64,000 nucleotides of DNA from Perkinsus olseni. Lineage: Eukaryota > Perkinsozoa > Perkinsida. How positions within the stretch are numbered: position 1 is the stretch's first letter; each line of letters opens with the position of its first letter. Shown here piece by piece: positions 22,615 through 33,690 of this stretch. The stretch spans positions 89,630-153,629 of the forward strand of contig JABANN010000011.1 in the NCBI GenBank assembly GCA_013115125.1. The letters run 5' to 3'. A model generated the notes under the pieces. It worked only from the letters and a program-made list of their open reading frames with translations. It was not told the origin of the DNA and made no database searches. Both the position numbers and the translations under genes were made by a program.

Positions 22615-25439
22615 CACAAGTGGTTCCAGAATCGACGTAAGTCTGAGCTTATGATTGATTTCCTCGAGCAACTTGACTTCACGACTGAGAGCATGGAGAA
22701 TCACGTGAGAAGCAAATAGACACAGGAGAAGCACCGGAGTCGGTCTATCTCTTCATCTCGCTCGTCGAGGCTGGACTTCAGTCGGCCAATCTTTCCCGCA
22801 CCAGAGTCCTCCGCGGCCTCCAGTGTAGCGATGCGCTCCTCTTGTGAACGCAGCAGTGACCTGAGGGGCTGATTGGTGCAAACAGAAAGCTCTCTTAGCT
22901 GTTAGCGAAGCGAATCTCCAAGCAGCCCACCTCAGCGAGGCTATCTTCTGCAAGGCTTGTTGCAAGCGCTCCTCATTATCCCTTGACTGCCTAGTCACCG
23001 AAGAGCCCAGCAGGTGGAGGACCCACCTGCGAAGCCGACCACGTGGTAAGTCGTACGGCAGTCGACGCGATGTGTGTAGCAAAATAGTGGCTCGGCGAGG
23101 GGCTGTTTAGAGAAAGTTGAGCTGTTAACGTGGAAACGAGTTCGAAAGTCGACCAGCCCACGATGCTCACGCTAAAAGCGTCCGGCGGAGCAATCTAATG
23201 GACCTTCTGAATTGGAGGTTCTCGCAGACTTGTCGAGCGTACTGGCCCCATGCAGCAGTCGAAGCCCACGTTGAAATCGCCGTTCGCAACAATTTCTGAA
23301 AACCAGAAGCGGCCTTTGGTGTTGCGAGCATTAAATACGACGCAGCTGCTCTTTCGACTCCTCCTACCCTCTGACGCCATGCAAGTGCTGATTCTGCCTG
23401 CTTCACCAACCGCCCCTGTCGGCCTCGTCGCCGCAAGGCCCTCAGAGCCAATCGGCACATCGCTACGATCTTTTCTCGCTCGACAGTATCACGGAGCCCG
23501 TCCATCCCCTGGCGGAGTAGCGCCCTGTGAAGGTGTCCCCCAAGCAAGTCCACAAGCTTTCTTCCCTCCCTCTCCTGTACTCGGTTCACGGCAAGGGCGG
23601 TGAACGCCGCACGACACAGTCTTCTACGAGGGATGTCCACGCGAGCGCGCTGTACAGTCGCGACTTTCTCGGCAGCCTTGCTGCGCCATTGAGAGAACAA
23701 TCGTCTCTCCAGGTTGCCTTCTAAGGAACAGCGTATGGTGTTGGCTCGATTCCGCAGAAGTCCGCCCTCGCTGAGCTTCCTCAGAGCCACCAATTTGACC
23801 CGTCGCTGTCGTTCAGCTAGCAGGGCCGCACATGCTTTCTCAACCCGAAAGGCTTCACACCACGCCCGTAACGCCGCTCGTTCGTGCATCAACAAAACAA
23901 GACAACAGGCTTCCCTGCGCCTTTGCATTCGCAGCCCCGCTTGCCGCCAGTATCCGAGCCACCGGAGCAGGAGTCTCCATTGACTGTAGGACGCTGCTCG
24001 GTCGGCTAGCCCTCGGCGATGGGACGACAGCCGCCTCCACTCGCCAAACACACTCCGCATCATAATCATCAGCTGGTCGGCCGCTCGGATGTAGCTGAAC
24101 ACAGTGCTTAACCCACACTCATCGTCAGCAATGCGAATTTCCACTTCGACGTTTCGTAAGTTAGCGAATTCGAGCAATACTGCGACCTACTTTCTCCAAG
24201 AGCGGAGGACCACAGCACAGAATCGTGCTTGGCTGCCTCTCCGAACAGAGTTGGCCACGCAGCGGAAGGCCCTGGAGAGCTGCTTCGCCGTCTGAAAAGA
24301 GACACTCATAAGGAGATTGATGCCGCTCATCATGTCAGTGCCTTCCATCGTGGCAGCCATCGCTGTAACATCTTCTTCTCTCTGAAGTCCGCGGCCAGGA
24401 GTTCCATCACGTCATTTCTACGGAGCTCGGCCGTCGCCGCCTAAAGCCAACGCGCTCCATACCTTCCAAGGATGCTTCCTGAATACCTCCAACTTCGCCG
24501 CTTGACTGAGCGAGGCCTCCATTAGCTCTGCCAGCTGCGACTTTGCCGTCTGGGCCTCCTGCTTCTCCTGCTCCAGCTAAGCTCAGCGATGACTGGATGG
24601 ACGGAAGATTGTCCTTGGTGAACCAACCTACCTGATCCGAGAGGGTTTCGAAATCGCGTGCGAGATCCCGCAGCGATTCCTCCAGCTTCTGTCCACTCCT
24701 GAAGGCCTCGTCCCTCTCCGCTTCAAGGCTCTCTTCAGCTGCTTGAAAGTGCTTCAACTGACGTGATACAGTTAGCATCATGACAGATAGAGAAAAGCAC
24801 CTCATTCCCCTGCGCCCTGACGGCTTCATCCAATGCATTGTTCTCGTCCTGCAGCCGCGCTATGGTCGCCTCAGCGCTGGTCAGCCGTGCCGTGAGTCTG
24901 AGGAGTCCTCTGCCGTGACCATGTCACAGTCTATCGTGTACTTAGCGATCTCCATCTCGGCGATGCGGCAGTTCTCAGCGTTCTGCTCATGGAATAGCTG
25001 CAGACGTTCCTTCAGCCGAGTGTTCATCCCTCTAGCTTTTACGTGCTGCCACACGGGACCTCTACCAACTGCCGTTGATGGGAAGGGAGGCCCACCTGGC
25101 TCTCTGCGATGGTGAGGCTTTCCTCTAAGGACTGGCAACGCCTCTGGACTATGGCTAGCTCCGACATGGATTCATCCAGTTCTTGCTGCAGACTCGGCTG
25201 GAGCTTCTCCTCCTGATGCGAGTGAAGCCGAACTTGACACCAGTCCTGTCGAGGCTCGACAGTCGGGCCCAAATCGCACGCCTCGCTACGACTCTTCCGC
25301 GTGGTTGACCACGCGATAAGCTTTTACGGAAGCCAGAACAGTCGCACTCTATGGAGCGAATGGCGGGACGGTTACTCACCATTTTCTCCTCGATGAGGTC
25401 ACGCGACTGAACTTGAGTGCGAAATTTTGATCGCCCCAT
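22615..25439 (-). CDS. SFI1-like coiled-coil/centrin-binding-repeat protein
   Basis: Begins at ATG 25439 (MGRSKFRTQVQSRDLIEEKM, donor GTGAGT). The N-terminal half is coiled coil in several exons: SLQQELDESMSELAIVQRRC, TRLKERLQLFHEQNAENCRI, ATIARLQDENNALDEAV, KHFQAAEESLEAERDEAFRS. The middle (about 24420-23167) has repeated Trp-containing, Arg/Leu-rich segments: MLQRWLPRWKAL, AVVLRSWRK, RWLGYWRQAGL, ALRAWCEAFRV, LFSQWRSKAAEK, ALAWRQRVGG. These are the irregular A..L...W spacing seen in SFI1, which binds centrins at centrosomes or basal bodies. A further coil follows (EERLQQALQKIASLR; RSQEERIATLEAA; EVKLLEEINHKLR) to about 22615. The 3' end is not fixed. The 5' exons of this gene are copied at 29458-30385. 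The function call is by repeat pattern only. Confidence 0.5.
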
Positions 25440-25499
25440 CGCCTATCCCCACGACGGAGCGCGTTGTAGCCGCGTATAAACGCAGCCAATCACCTGTCC

Positions 25500-25790
25500 T
25501 GTAAATGGATTGGCCTGCACCCTGGGTGCCTCTGGTGGTCGTCGCGGAGAGATGCTGCGTGCAGCTACGGGTGCTCTCTGCCGCTCTCTGCTGGGGCAGC
25601 GATGCTTAGCTTGCCCTCTAGCAGGGCTGTGTTGCCTCAGACTCGCCGCGAACTCTGCGTTGCGGACTGCGAGGCTGCGAGAGTTGTCGCGACCGCCCCA
25701 TTGCATCGAACCTCTGGAGTTGAAAAAAGGCCTGGCGAGGCGAATGCTCAGTAGTGAGGCAGAGGCCCTTTGAATCGATGGCTTCAATGC
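25500..25790. repeat. duplicated 5'-flank block, copy A
   Basis: Block starting near GGATTGGCCTGC and containing GCTCTCTGCCGCTC and CTCAGACTCGCCGCGAA. It lies just upstream of the SFI1-like start codon (minus strand) and recurs at about 30440-30720, 32833-33070 and 35645-35860. It marks the duplicated unit. Confidence 0.85.
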
Positions 25791-26326
25791 TCTGCTCTAC
25801 ACGGGAGATAGCAACGACTCGCCACGAGCGAGAGATGAGATCTAGTTGAAGCCACTCTACGAGCTCCTTCACAGACACTCCACTCTGCATGGCCCTGAGT
25901 GAAAGGTGATCATGTCTCCCGGGCCGATGCCCCAGGCTGCTTCTAGGTAAGGATGGACCGGCTGTACACGACCAGTGGGTAGCGAGCAGAAGCAGTGGAC
26001 CTTGCAGGTTACCTGTCGCATCCAGTATAATTACATCCGCCTCATCTCGATTTTCGCGTTCAGCGGAGCAACTTTGCGTCGAAAAGTAAAGATTGCCCGA
26101 GGGCGTTATACCCCTTCACGGAGAGCGTCTGAATCTCCCTTTCACGCGCGCTCAGTCGCGTCGACTGAACACAACAAAAAAGGCTTACGGTGGATCTTGT
26201 GAAAAAGCTGCAGAAAATTAATGACGAAATAGAATATTAAGTTAACTAACCCGGATAGGATGCCTGCACCTGCACCATGGCATCCTTCACGGGTCTGAGC
26301 AGAACTGATAATAAAATGAACTCGTT

Positions 26327-27470
26327 TCATGGTTTCGCTCTCGCGATACCAATCTGCTCCTCGTCAAAGTCGAAAGAGAAGTAGTACCCCGGAATTGACC
26401 GATTCTCCAGAAGTCCTCAGAGTCTTCGAGGAAGAGCAAAGTGCATGACGACGCGAACTCTTCAACATAGTTCTCCGGCGGCATCTCTAAAGAGGCTGAT
26501 CGACCAACCCCCTCAAACGACAGCTCTATCGTCGGCAGATAATCCCTGTCTGCGCAGTCGATCTCATACTCCCCCCGTTGAGCCTAATATCTATGGGTTT
26601 CTTGGCTCCGAATCTGATGAGAGTGATAAGATCTTCCCTAGCCTTAGCTGGCATGTGTATGCCGTTGGTGCCGGTGTCCAAAATGGCATGCAGACCAGCT
26701 TGTCTCCTGGAGGCCCCACCGACGTAAACGGCGAGCAAGTGAAGCATCCAGTGACGAACCGACTACAGGCATGAGAGCTAGCGGGCCGATGAACTTGTCC
26801 GGGTCCACTCCTCCCAGGAGCACTTCTCCCCGCGCAAAGGGCCCAGACTCGAGATAGAGGGAAAAACTGCGGCTCTTGATGTATCCCGAAGGATCTCTAA
26901 TCAGTTGATGGATTAGTGACCACTCAAGAAAGCGGTCCTGCGAGAAACCGAGCCCCAAGACGGACGATGGGCCGGCTGGCTGAGCCAGCCTGGCTCAGGG
27001 CCGTGACTGAACGATACCTCCGAGCCGAATAAGACCACCAGCGGATCCTGCTCGGGTATGTCAAAAAAGGCTACAGTTGCCACTAGCATTGCAGACGAGC
27101 CGTCTTTGAACGTAACCTCGGTCGGGAAGCTCAGATGTCCACAGGAGTCCTCTATCTTACAATAAAAGCATCCGAAAACGCTCGTGCGGCAAAAGTCGGG
27201 AGGATAGTAGGGCCCGGAGATAAAGTACATGAGAGGCGTTTCGGTGTTCACCAATGCACCGAGACTTTGATTGCTAACAAAAAGGTTGGCGACCAACCCA
27301 TAACGCGCGAATACGGGATCGACAATCTCTCGGCGCATAGGAAGCCTGATTAGGGGTACAGCTCCGGCATAGAGTAGAATGATTGAGGAGATGACCCATA
27401 GCAGCTGCATTGATGCTAACATGAGGGGGAAAAGGTTGCCTGCCAATGAGCTCTCATCCCAATATGCCAC
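26327..27470 (-). pseudogene. pepsin-like aspartyl protease paralogue A, decayed
   Basis: Membrane-anchored A1-family protease homologue. The N terminus has an anchor (NLFPLMLASMQLLWVISSII), then the N-lobe segment GALVNTETPLMYFISG, where the family has a DTG motif. The C-lobe keeps the second catalytic motif (HAILDTGTNGIHMPAKARED) and the C terminus keeps PGYYFSFDFDEEQIGIARAK before a stop at 26327. Compared with copy C (33691-34876), the frame changes at about 26745, between the C-lobe segments PVVG and LLAV, and again near WRIGQ at about 26395, so the copy looks inactive as a gene unless the draft has indels. It lies upstream of the SFI1-like gene, same strand, as part of the repeated unit. 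Confidence 0.65.
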
Positions 27471-27640
27471 ACTTGCAACGAGGAAAATCAGAGCCGGCTA
27501 CTCAGTCACTGCGGGAAATGCAGGATTTACGTGTCGCTAGCTTCGTCACTGTTGGGGGGACAGTGAGGACGGAGTTGCTGGGTATCCTTATCGGCGTCCC
27601 TGCCAGTCGATGTTCTGCCTCGCATCCTCCATCCGGTCTG

Positions 27641-27900
27641 CATTCTGGTTCTGATAGGGCATGCACCTAGTACTCTGGTTCTGATAGGGCATGCACCTAN
27701 NNNNNNNNNNNNNNNNNNNNNNNNNNNNNNNNNNNNNNNNNNNNNNNNNNNNNNNNNNNNNNNNNNNNNNNNNNNNNNNNNNNNNNNNNNNNNNNNNTAG
27801 TACTCTGGTTGTGATAGGGCATGCACCTAGTACTCTGGTTGTGATAGGGCATGCACCTAGTACTCTGGTTGTGATAGGGCATGCACCTAGTACTCTGGTT
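27641..27900. repeat. 30-bp tandem array with assembly gap
   Basis: Unit TAGTACTCTGGTTSTGATAG + GGCATGCACC, exact 30-bp period. Copies before the gap read GGTTCTGAT and copies after it read GGTTGTGAT. A single related copy occurs at about 35021-35060 at the matching place in the third duplicated unit, so the array is a local expansion within unit A. Confidence 0.95.
27700..27797. other. assembly gap (98 N)
   Basis: Run of 98 undetermined bases within the 30-bp array. Confidence 1.
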
Positions 27901-28989
27901 AGTACTTCCTTTTACAGTGTAAAATTTACACTCCGGAAGGAGTTACCCCGCACTGTAGACAGCGGCGGACATGCAGGCGCCGGCGTGACTGGGGAGATCC
28001 AGGCCCGCTCGAGGAGCTCTGTTGGCTCGTAGTTCGAGGTACTCACAGTGCCTAAGCACGCCCACCCATGATTCACTAGAAGAGTTTTTAGAGATGTAAC
28101 CGAGCCTCGGAGAACTCTATTGCATCTATTCGCAGCCTTCCCTTACTCCAGAACGGGACTAAGGATCTGGTGACACGTGTACTGTCCCATTCCGTCGTGT
28201 GTGACACACCCTTTTCCCTCAACTTGAGGTCTTCGCTAGCTGTTGTATTCCTGCCTATCTACTCCTCCCTATCCTATCTATTATTGCGTTATTATACTGC
28301 ACATGGGCACTGCGCCGGAGTGGAGGTCATTAGCATCACAGAGATGTTGCCCGGATTGCAGGCTGCTTTACGTTAGGCAATGCTGTGTACGTTTCCGTTA
28401 CTCGTTGGGTGCACAAACGACGGGAATATATGGCACTGTTCCACCGCTTCATGCGTAGCTTTCATGAGCATGTTAAATCTTACATTGCGCCTCTAGTCGC
28501 GGGTCTCAGTTCCACCGGACGGCGCCTGAACTCCTCCAGAGGGAGAACTCACTGTCTAGCCGCGCAGCGCGGCCCGCGCTACGGTACACAGAATGAACGC
28601 AACAGATGAACCTTCCGATACCCATTAGTAGAAGACCTGATTTTTCCTCTTGATAGGAAAACGCCAAGGGGGTGATAATGACGAGTGCGGTCTCGAAATG
28701 AGATCTTGTCGGTGACCTCAAAACTCTCCGTTGTTACGAGACGAAGCCATACAATTCTACTAGAAGTGTTCAAGCTCGACGGCTGGATGCCGATCTACCC
28801 AGTCCTTCTCGCGTTGCCGCCGGGGAAGGCTTGCCAACATCAACTGGGGAAGGCAAGTCCTTCCGAGGCGTTGTCTCTTCCCAATGGTTGCTGCTCGCAA
28901 GCAGAGCGCATCTGCGTAGTATTCACTGAATACTATTCAGTTCTAGCAACTTCGCAAAACAGCTCGAAGCTTGGAGATCAATTTTGAAC
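27901..28989. other. duplicated 5' flank of protease unit A, no gene seen
   Basis: About 28030-28420 matches 35170-35560 (flank of unit C) closely, for example GGATCTGGTGACACGTG and CTCAACTTGAGGTCTTC. 28434-28700 is the second copy of the dispersed repeat. No coding sequence supported. Confidence 0.6.
28434..28700. repeat. dispersed repeat, copy 2
   Basis: Counterpart of 21845-22180; see that entry for the shared blocks. Confidence 0.6.
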
Positions 28990-29062
28990 AGCAGCCTGGC
29001 GCAGTGGATAGCGTGTTGGGCTCATAACTCAAAGGTCCCTTGATCAAAACAAGGAGTTGCTA
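28990..29062 (+). pseudogene. degenerate initiator tRNA-Met copy
   Basis: 73-nt sequence with CAT anticodon loop (GGGCTCATAACTC) very close to the intact genes at 55263 and 55505. It has a C-A mismatch and a G-T pair in the acceptor stem, a G-T pair in the anticodon stem and GATCAAAAC in place of GATCGAAAC in the T loop. Probably a pseudogene or a tRNA-derived dispersed copy. Confidence 0.75.
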
Positions 29063-29457
29063 TTTTCGCCTCGTTATGTCAACGAGGTTGTTGACATACA
29101 TACGCTACCAGCAGCCCCTGGCCATGGCCCGCTGAATACGCACACTTCTATTATCATTATACGTCTGAAGACACTGGTTTTCAGGCAGTAACGGATTTAG
29201 TGCAGTATACACTACGGACCGGCCCGGAAAAGTCTCCACCGAGGCAAAACCTGACTCCACTCAACAGAATGCAATGAGTGGGAGCCGATGTGAAGCCGTC
29301 GCGAACTCCTAACGACGGCATACAAGGCCAAAAGTCTGTGGAAGTTCCACAGTGTAACGAGAGCTCCCCTAGCGAGCCTGGAGCCGGGGAATGTGTCCTG
29401 TAGATTCTTTTCGGACCTGAATAAGTTGTGTCCCGCGTCTTCCGAGTGGGTATACTG
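29063..29457. other. spacer, nothing recognised
   Basis: Lies between the tRNA-like copy and the SFI1-like 5' fragment. No gene or clear repeat seen. Confidence 0.4.
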
Positions 29458-30385
29458 AGTACCTCCAACCTCGCCGCTGAGCGAGGCTTCCATGAGCTCT
29501 GCCAGCTGGGACTTGGCAGTCTAAGCCTCCTGCTTCTCCTGCTCAGCTCAGCCACGGGCACACGGATGGACTATCGTCGTTGATGAAGCAACCTACCTGA
29601 TTCGAGATGGTTTCAGAATCGCGTGCGAGATCCCGCAACGATTCCTCCAGCTTCTGTCCACTCCTGAATGCCTCGTCCCTCTCCGTTTCAAGGCTCCCTT
29701 CAGCTGCTTGCAAATGCTTCAACTAATTCATAACAGTTTGCACCATGACGGATAGAGAACAGCAACCTCATTCCCCTGCCCCCTGACGGCTTCATCGAAT
29801 GCATTGTTCTCGTCTTGCAGCCGCGCTATGGTCGTCTCAGCGCTAGTCAGCCGTGCCGTGAGTCTGAAGAGTCCTCTGTCGTGACCATGTCACAGTCTAT
29901 CGTACTTGGCGATCTCCATCTCGGCGATACGGCAGTTCTCAGCGTTCTGCTCATGGAATAGCTGCAGACGTTGCTTCAGCCGGGTGTTCATCCCTCTAGC
30001 TTTTACGTGCTGTCCGACGAGGCCCCTACCAACTACTGCTGATGGAAAAGAGACCCACCTGGCTCTCTGCGATGGTGAGGCTTTCCTCTAAGGACTGGCA
30101 ACGCCTTTGGACTACGGCTAGCTCCGACATGGACTCATCCAGCTATTGCTGCAGACTCGGCTGGAGCTTCTCCTCCTGATGTGAGTTAAGAGAAACTTCA
30201 GATCTATCTAGTCGAGATTGGAATTGCATGCCAGGCCACGACTTCTCCACATCATTGAGCGCTCGGTAAGCCCCATCAGGAACCGAGAAGCAGTCCATCG
30301 AGTGAGTGGCGAAGAAGCTACTCACCACTGTCTGCTCGCTGAGGTCACGGGACTGAACCTGAGTGCGGAATTCTGATTGTCCCAT
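29458..30385 (-). pseudogene. 5' fragment copy of the SFI1-like gene
   Basis: Aligns with 24440-25439: starts MGQSEFRTQVQSRDLSE at 30385 with a GTGAGT donor, then the coiled-coil exons (ELDESMSELA-like, RLKQRLQLFHEQNAENCRI-like, EESLEAERDEAFRSGQ-like). The exon near 30130-30180 carries an in-frame TAG where the parent has GAA. The copy stops before the Trp-repeat region. It is therefore a truncated duplicate travelling with protease paralogue B. Confidence 0.75.
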
Positions 30386-30439
30386 CGCCGACTTCCGCGG
30401 CGTAGGGCGTTATGCCCTATGCAGCCAATCACCTGTCCC

Positions 30440-30720
30440 GTAAATGGATTGGCCTGCGCCCTCGTTGCCTCTGGTGGTCGTCGCGGTGAGATGCTGCGTG
30501 TAGCCACGGGTGTGCTCTGCCGCTCTATGCTGGGACAACGATGCTCAGCTTGCCCCCTAGCAGGACCGTGTTGCCTCAGACTCGCCGCGAATTCAGCGTT
30601 GCGGACTGCGAGGCTGCGAGAGCTGTCGCGGCCGCCCCATTGCATGATGCAGTTTGCATCGCAGCTCTCGAGTTGACAAGGCCTGGCAAGGTTCATGCTC
30701 AGTAGCGAGGCTCTGACGCC
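30440..30720. repeat. duplicated 5'-flank block, copy B
   Basis: Second copy of the block described at 25500-25790, again just upstream of an SFI1-like start. Confidence 0.8.
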
Positions 30721-31120
30721 TTCAAATCAAAGGCGTTGATGCTTAGCTCTTCACGTAGCAACGACTCGCTACCAGCGAGAGATGAGCCCCAGTCGAATCC
30801 ATTCTACGAGCTCTTTCACAGACCGCCCGAGGCCGCTACCGCATATCCTCAAGGGGGGTCTGATTCTCCCGCTCATCCAGCCTCCTGCTTATCGACTAAA
30901 CACAAACAAAGAGGTCCATGGTATCTCTTGTTAAAAACCGTAAAAAATAGTCAAATTGTTTATATCGAAATGTGTTTTGTGCTGACGAAATAGCTGCCCC
31001 GTTGACTGGCCCGGATAGGAGGCACCCAGCAGGTACCTCAGTTTACAGGTGCAGCACCCGTAACCATCGGTACCATGGCATCCTTCACGGGTCTGAGCAG
31101 AATAATAAGATGGGCTCGCC

Positions 31121-32330
31121 TCATGGTTTCACCCTTGCAATACCAATCTGCTTCTTGTCAAAGTCGAACGAAATATAGTACCCCGGAACGACATTGTGAC
31201 CAATTCTCCAGTGGCCGTCAGTGTCTCCGAAGAAGAGCAAAGTGCACACGATTCCACGCGTGTTTTGCTTTTCTTCGGCATATTTCTCGGGCGGGACCTC
31301 CATGGAGACTTTTCCATCCACCCCTCAAACGACAGCTCTATTGTCGGCAGATAACCCCTGTCCGCGCAGTCGATCTCATATCTATCCCCGACGAGCCTAA
31401 TATCAATGGGCTTCTTGGCTCCGAATCTGATGAGAGTGATGAGATCTTCCCTAGCCTTGGCTGGCAAGTATATGCCGTTGGTGCCGGTGTCCAAAATGGC
31501 ATGCAGACCAGCTTGTCTGGAGGCTCCACCGACATTAACGGCGAGCAGGCGAAGCATCCAATGACCTTCGCCGACCACAGGCATGAGAGCTAGCGGCCCA
31601 ATGAACTTGTCAGGGTCCACTCCTCCTAGAAGCACCTCTTCACGCGAAAGAGACCCAGACTCGAGATAGAGAGAAAAGCTACGGCTCTTGATGTATCAAC
31701 GACTGAACTCCACCTCTGAGCCGAATGTGAGGAGCAACACACTCTGCTCGGACATGAGGGCTTCAGTTGCCAGTAGAAACATAACTGAGCCATCCCTGAG
31801 CGTAACCTGGTCCGGGTAAGTTGGGTCCCCTTCTTCACAGAGGTCCTCTGCGTGACAATAAAAGCATCCTAAGACACTCGTGTTGCAATAGCGAGCCGGT
31901 ACGGGCGCCTCCCCTGACATAAAGTACATGAGGGGCGTGTCGGTGCTCACCAATGCACTGAGGTTTTGTTTGGTAACAGAAATGTCGGCGACCAACCCGT
32001 AGAGTGAAAATGGGTCATCGACAAACTCTCGGCGCATAGGAAGCCTCATTAGGGGTACAGCTCCGGAAACGAGTAGAATGATTGAGGAGATTGCCCATAG
32101 CAGCTGCATTGATGCTAACACGAGAGGGAAAAGGTTGCCTGCCAATAAGCTCCCATGATGGGAATCCCATCCTAATGTGACTCGCGAGCAACGGAAAAGA
32201 TGATAGCCGGCAATCCAGCCGCCGCTGGGAATGCAGAATATGCGTGTCGCCAGCTTCGACACTGTCGGAGGAACAATATGCACGGAGTTGCTGAATATCC
32301 TCTTCGACGGCCCTGCCCGCACTTGGCCCA
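31121..32330 (-). pseudogene. pepsin-like aspartyl protease paralogue B, decayed
   Basis: Same organisation as copy C: anchor NLFPLVLASMQLLWAISSII, N-lobe segment SALVSTDTPLMYFMSG (again no DTG), C-lobe HAILDTGTNGIYLPAKARED, and C terminus HNVVPGYYISFDFDKKQIGI ending at 31121. Relative to copy C roughly 100 nt are missing between the N-lobe (GSEVEFSR) and the YIKSRSFSLYLESG segment, which breaks the frame. The C-terminal exon is in good order. The start is not resolvable; an upstream exon is expected. Confidence 0.65.
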
Positions 32331-32832
32331 CCTCACATCTCCTACCCGACCTACATTCTGGAGGTGATAAGACCTGCAGTCTAGCGGTCTGGCAAGCGTT
32401 TTTCTCTCTACACTCCGGGAAGGGCTAGCCCGCACGGTGAACAGTGGCGAGCGTGCAGGAGCCGGCTTGAGCAAGCAGAGCCAGGCCCGCTAAAGGCGCT
32501 CTGTTGGCTCCTAGTGGGAGGCACCCATCGTGCCGAAGCATCTCCACGGTGGGCCGCCACTGAGTTACTAATAGACCTTTCAAAAACGCATTCGAGCTGC
32601 AGAGAACTTCATCGCGTTTGTTCGTAGTCTTCCGTGCCCCGGAACGGGGCAGAGGATCCGGTGACACCGGCGGAATGGCTGGATGCTATTAGTACGATCG
32701 CAGAGGTATTACAGGATTCCAGGCTGTTTGCCTCTATTCAGCGCTACTTGTTAGGTGAAAGTGTGCGAACAGGAGGGGAGCACTTATTCTGATGATAGTA
32801 TCGCACCGCACAACCTGGGTTGACAGGTCACG

Positions 32833-33070
32833 TGTCCCGTAAATGGATTGCCCTCCGCCCCCGTTGCCTCTGATGACTGTACCGGTAAGATCTGCGTGTA
32901 GCTACGGGTGTTCTCTGCCGCTCGCTGATGAGACAACAATGATTCGTTTGCCCCCTAACGCCGCGGACTCCGCGTTGCGGAGTGCGGCTGCGAGAGTTTT
33001 CACGGCGGCCCCATTGCATGGAGCCTTTCAAGTTGGAGGAAGGCCTGCCAAGGTTCATGCTCAGTAGCGA
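32833..33070. repeat. duplicated 5'-flank block, copy C (shortened)
   Basis: Third, more diverged and shortened copy of the block at 25500-25790. Here it is not followed by any SFI1-like coding copy, so this unit is truncated. Confidence 0.75.
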
Positions 33071-33690
33071 GGCACAAGAGCCTTCGAACCAAATACTTCA
33101 ATGCTTAGCTCAGCACTAAGGTAGTGACGATAGATGTGACCTAGTTTATCTTACGAGCTCCTTCATATGGCCCGAAGTGGAAAGTGATAACGTCTCTCAG
33201 GCCAAGTCCTAGGTTGCTCCCAGGTAAGGATGGGTGGCGGGGGGGGGCGGTACATGACCAGCGGTTAACGACCATGGGCAGTTACCGTTGTAGCCGGGCT
33301 ACTTGGCTGATCCAGTACGATAACATCTTCTACTTCTTCTCGTCTCGCACTCCCAATTTTGAAACAACGCGAACCGACTTAGCGTTGCAAAGTCGAGATT
33401 GCTCGAGGGCGGCGCTACACTTTTCCACAAAGAGCGTCTGCTTCTCTTGATTATCCAAGCTCTCGGTTATCGACTGAACACAACAAAAAAGGCTCACGGT
33501 AACTCTTCCGAATAGGTGTAAAGAATGAGTATAATTGTTTATATCGAAATATGTCTCGTGCTGACTAAATGGCTGCCTCGTTGAGTGCCCCGGATAGGAG
33601 GCACTCAGAAGGCACCAGGTGCAGAACCTGTAGCCATCGGTATCATGGCATCCTCCACAAGTCTGAGCAGAATAATAAGATGGGCTCGCC

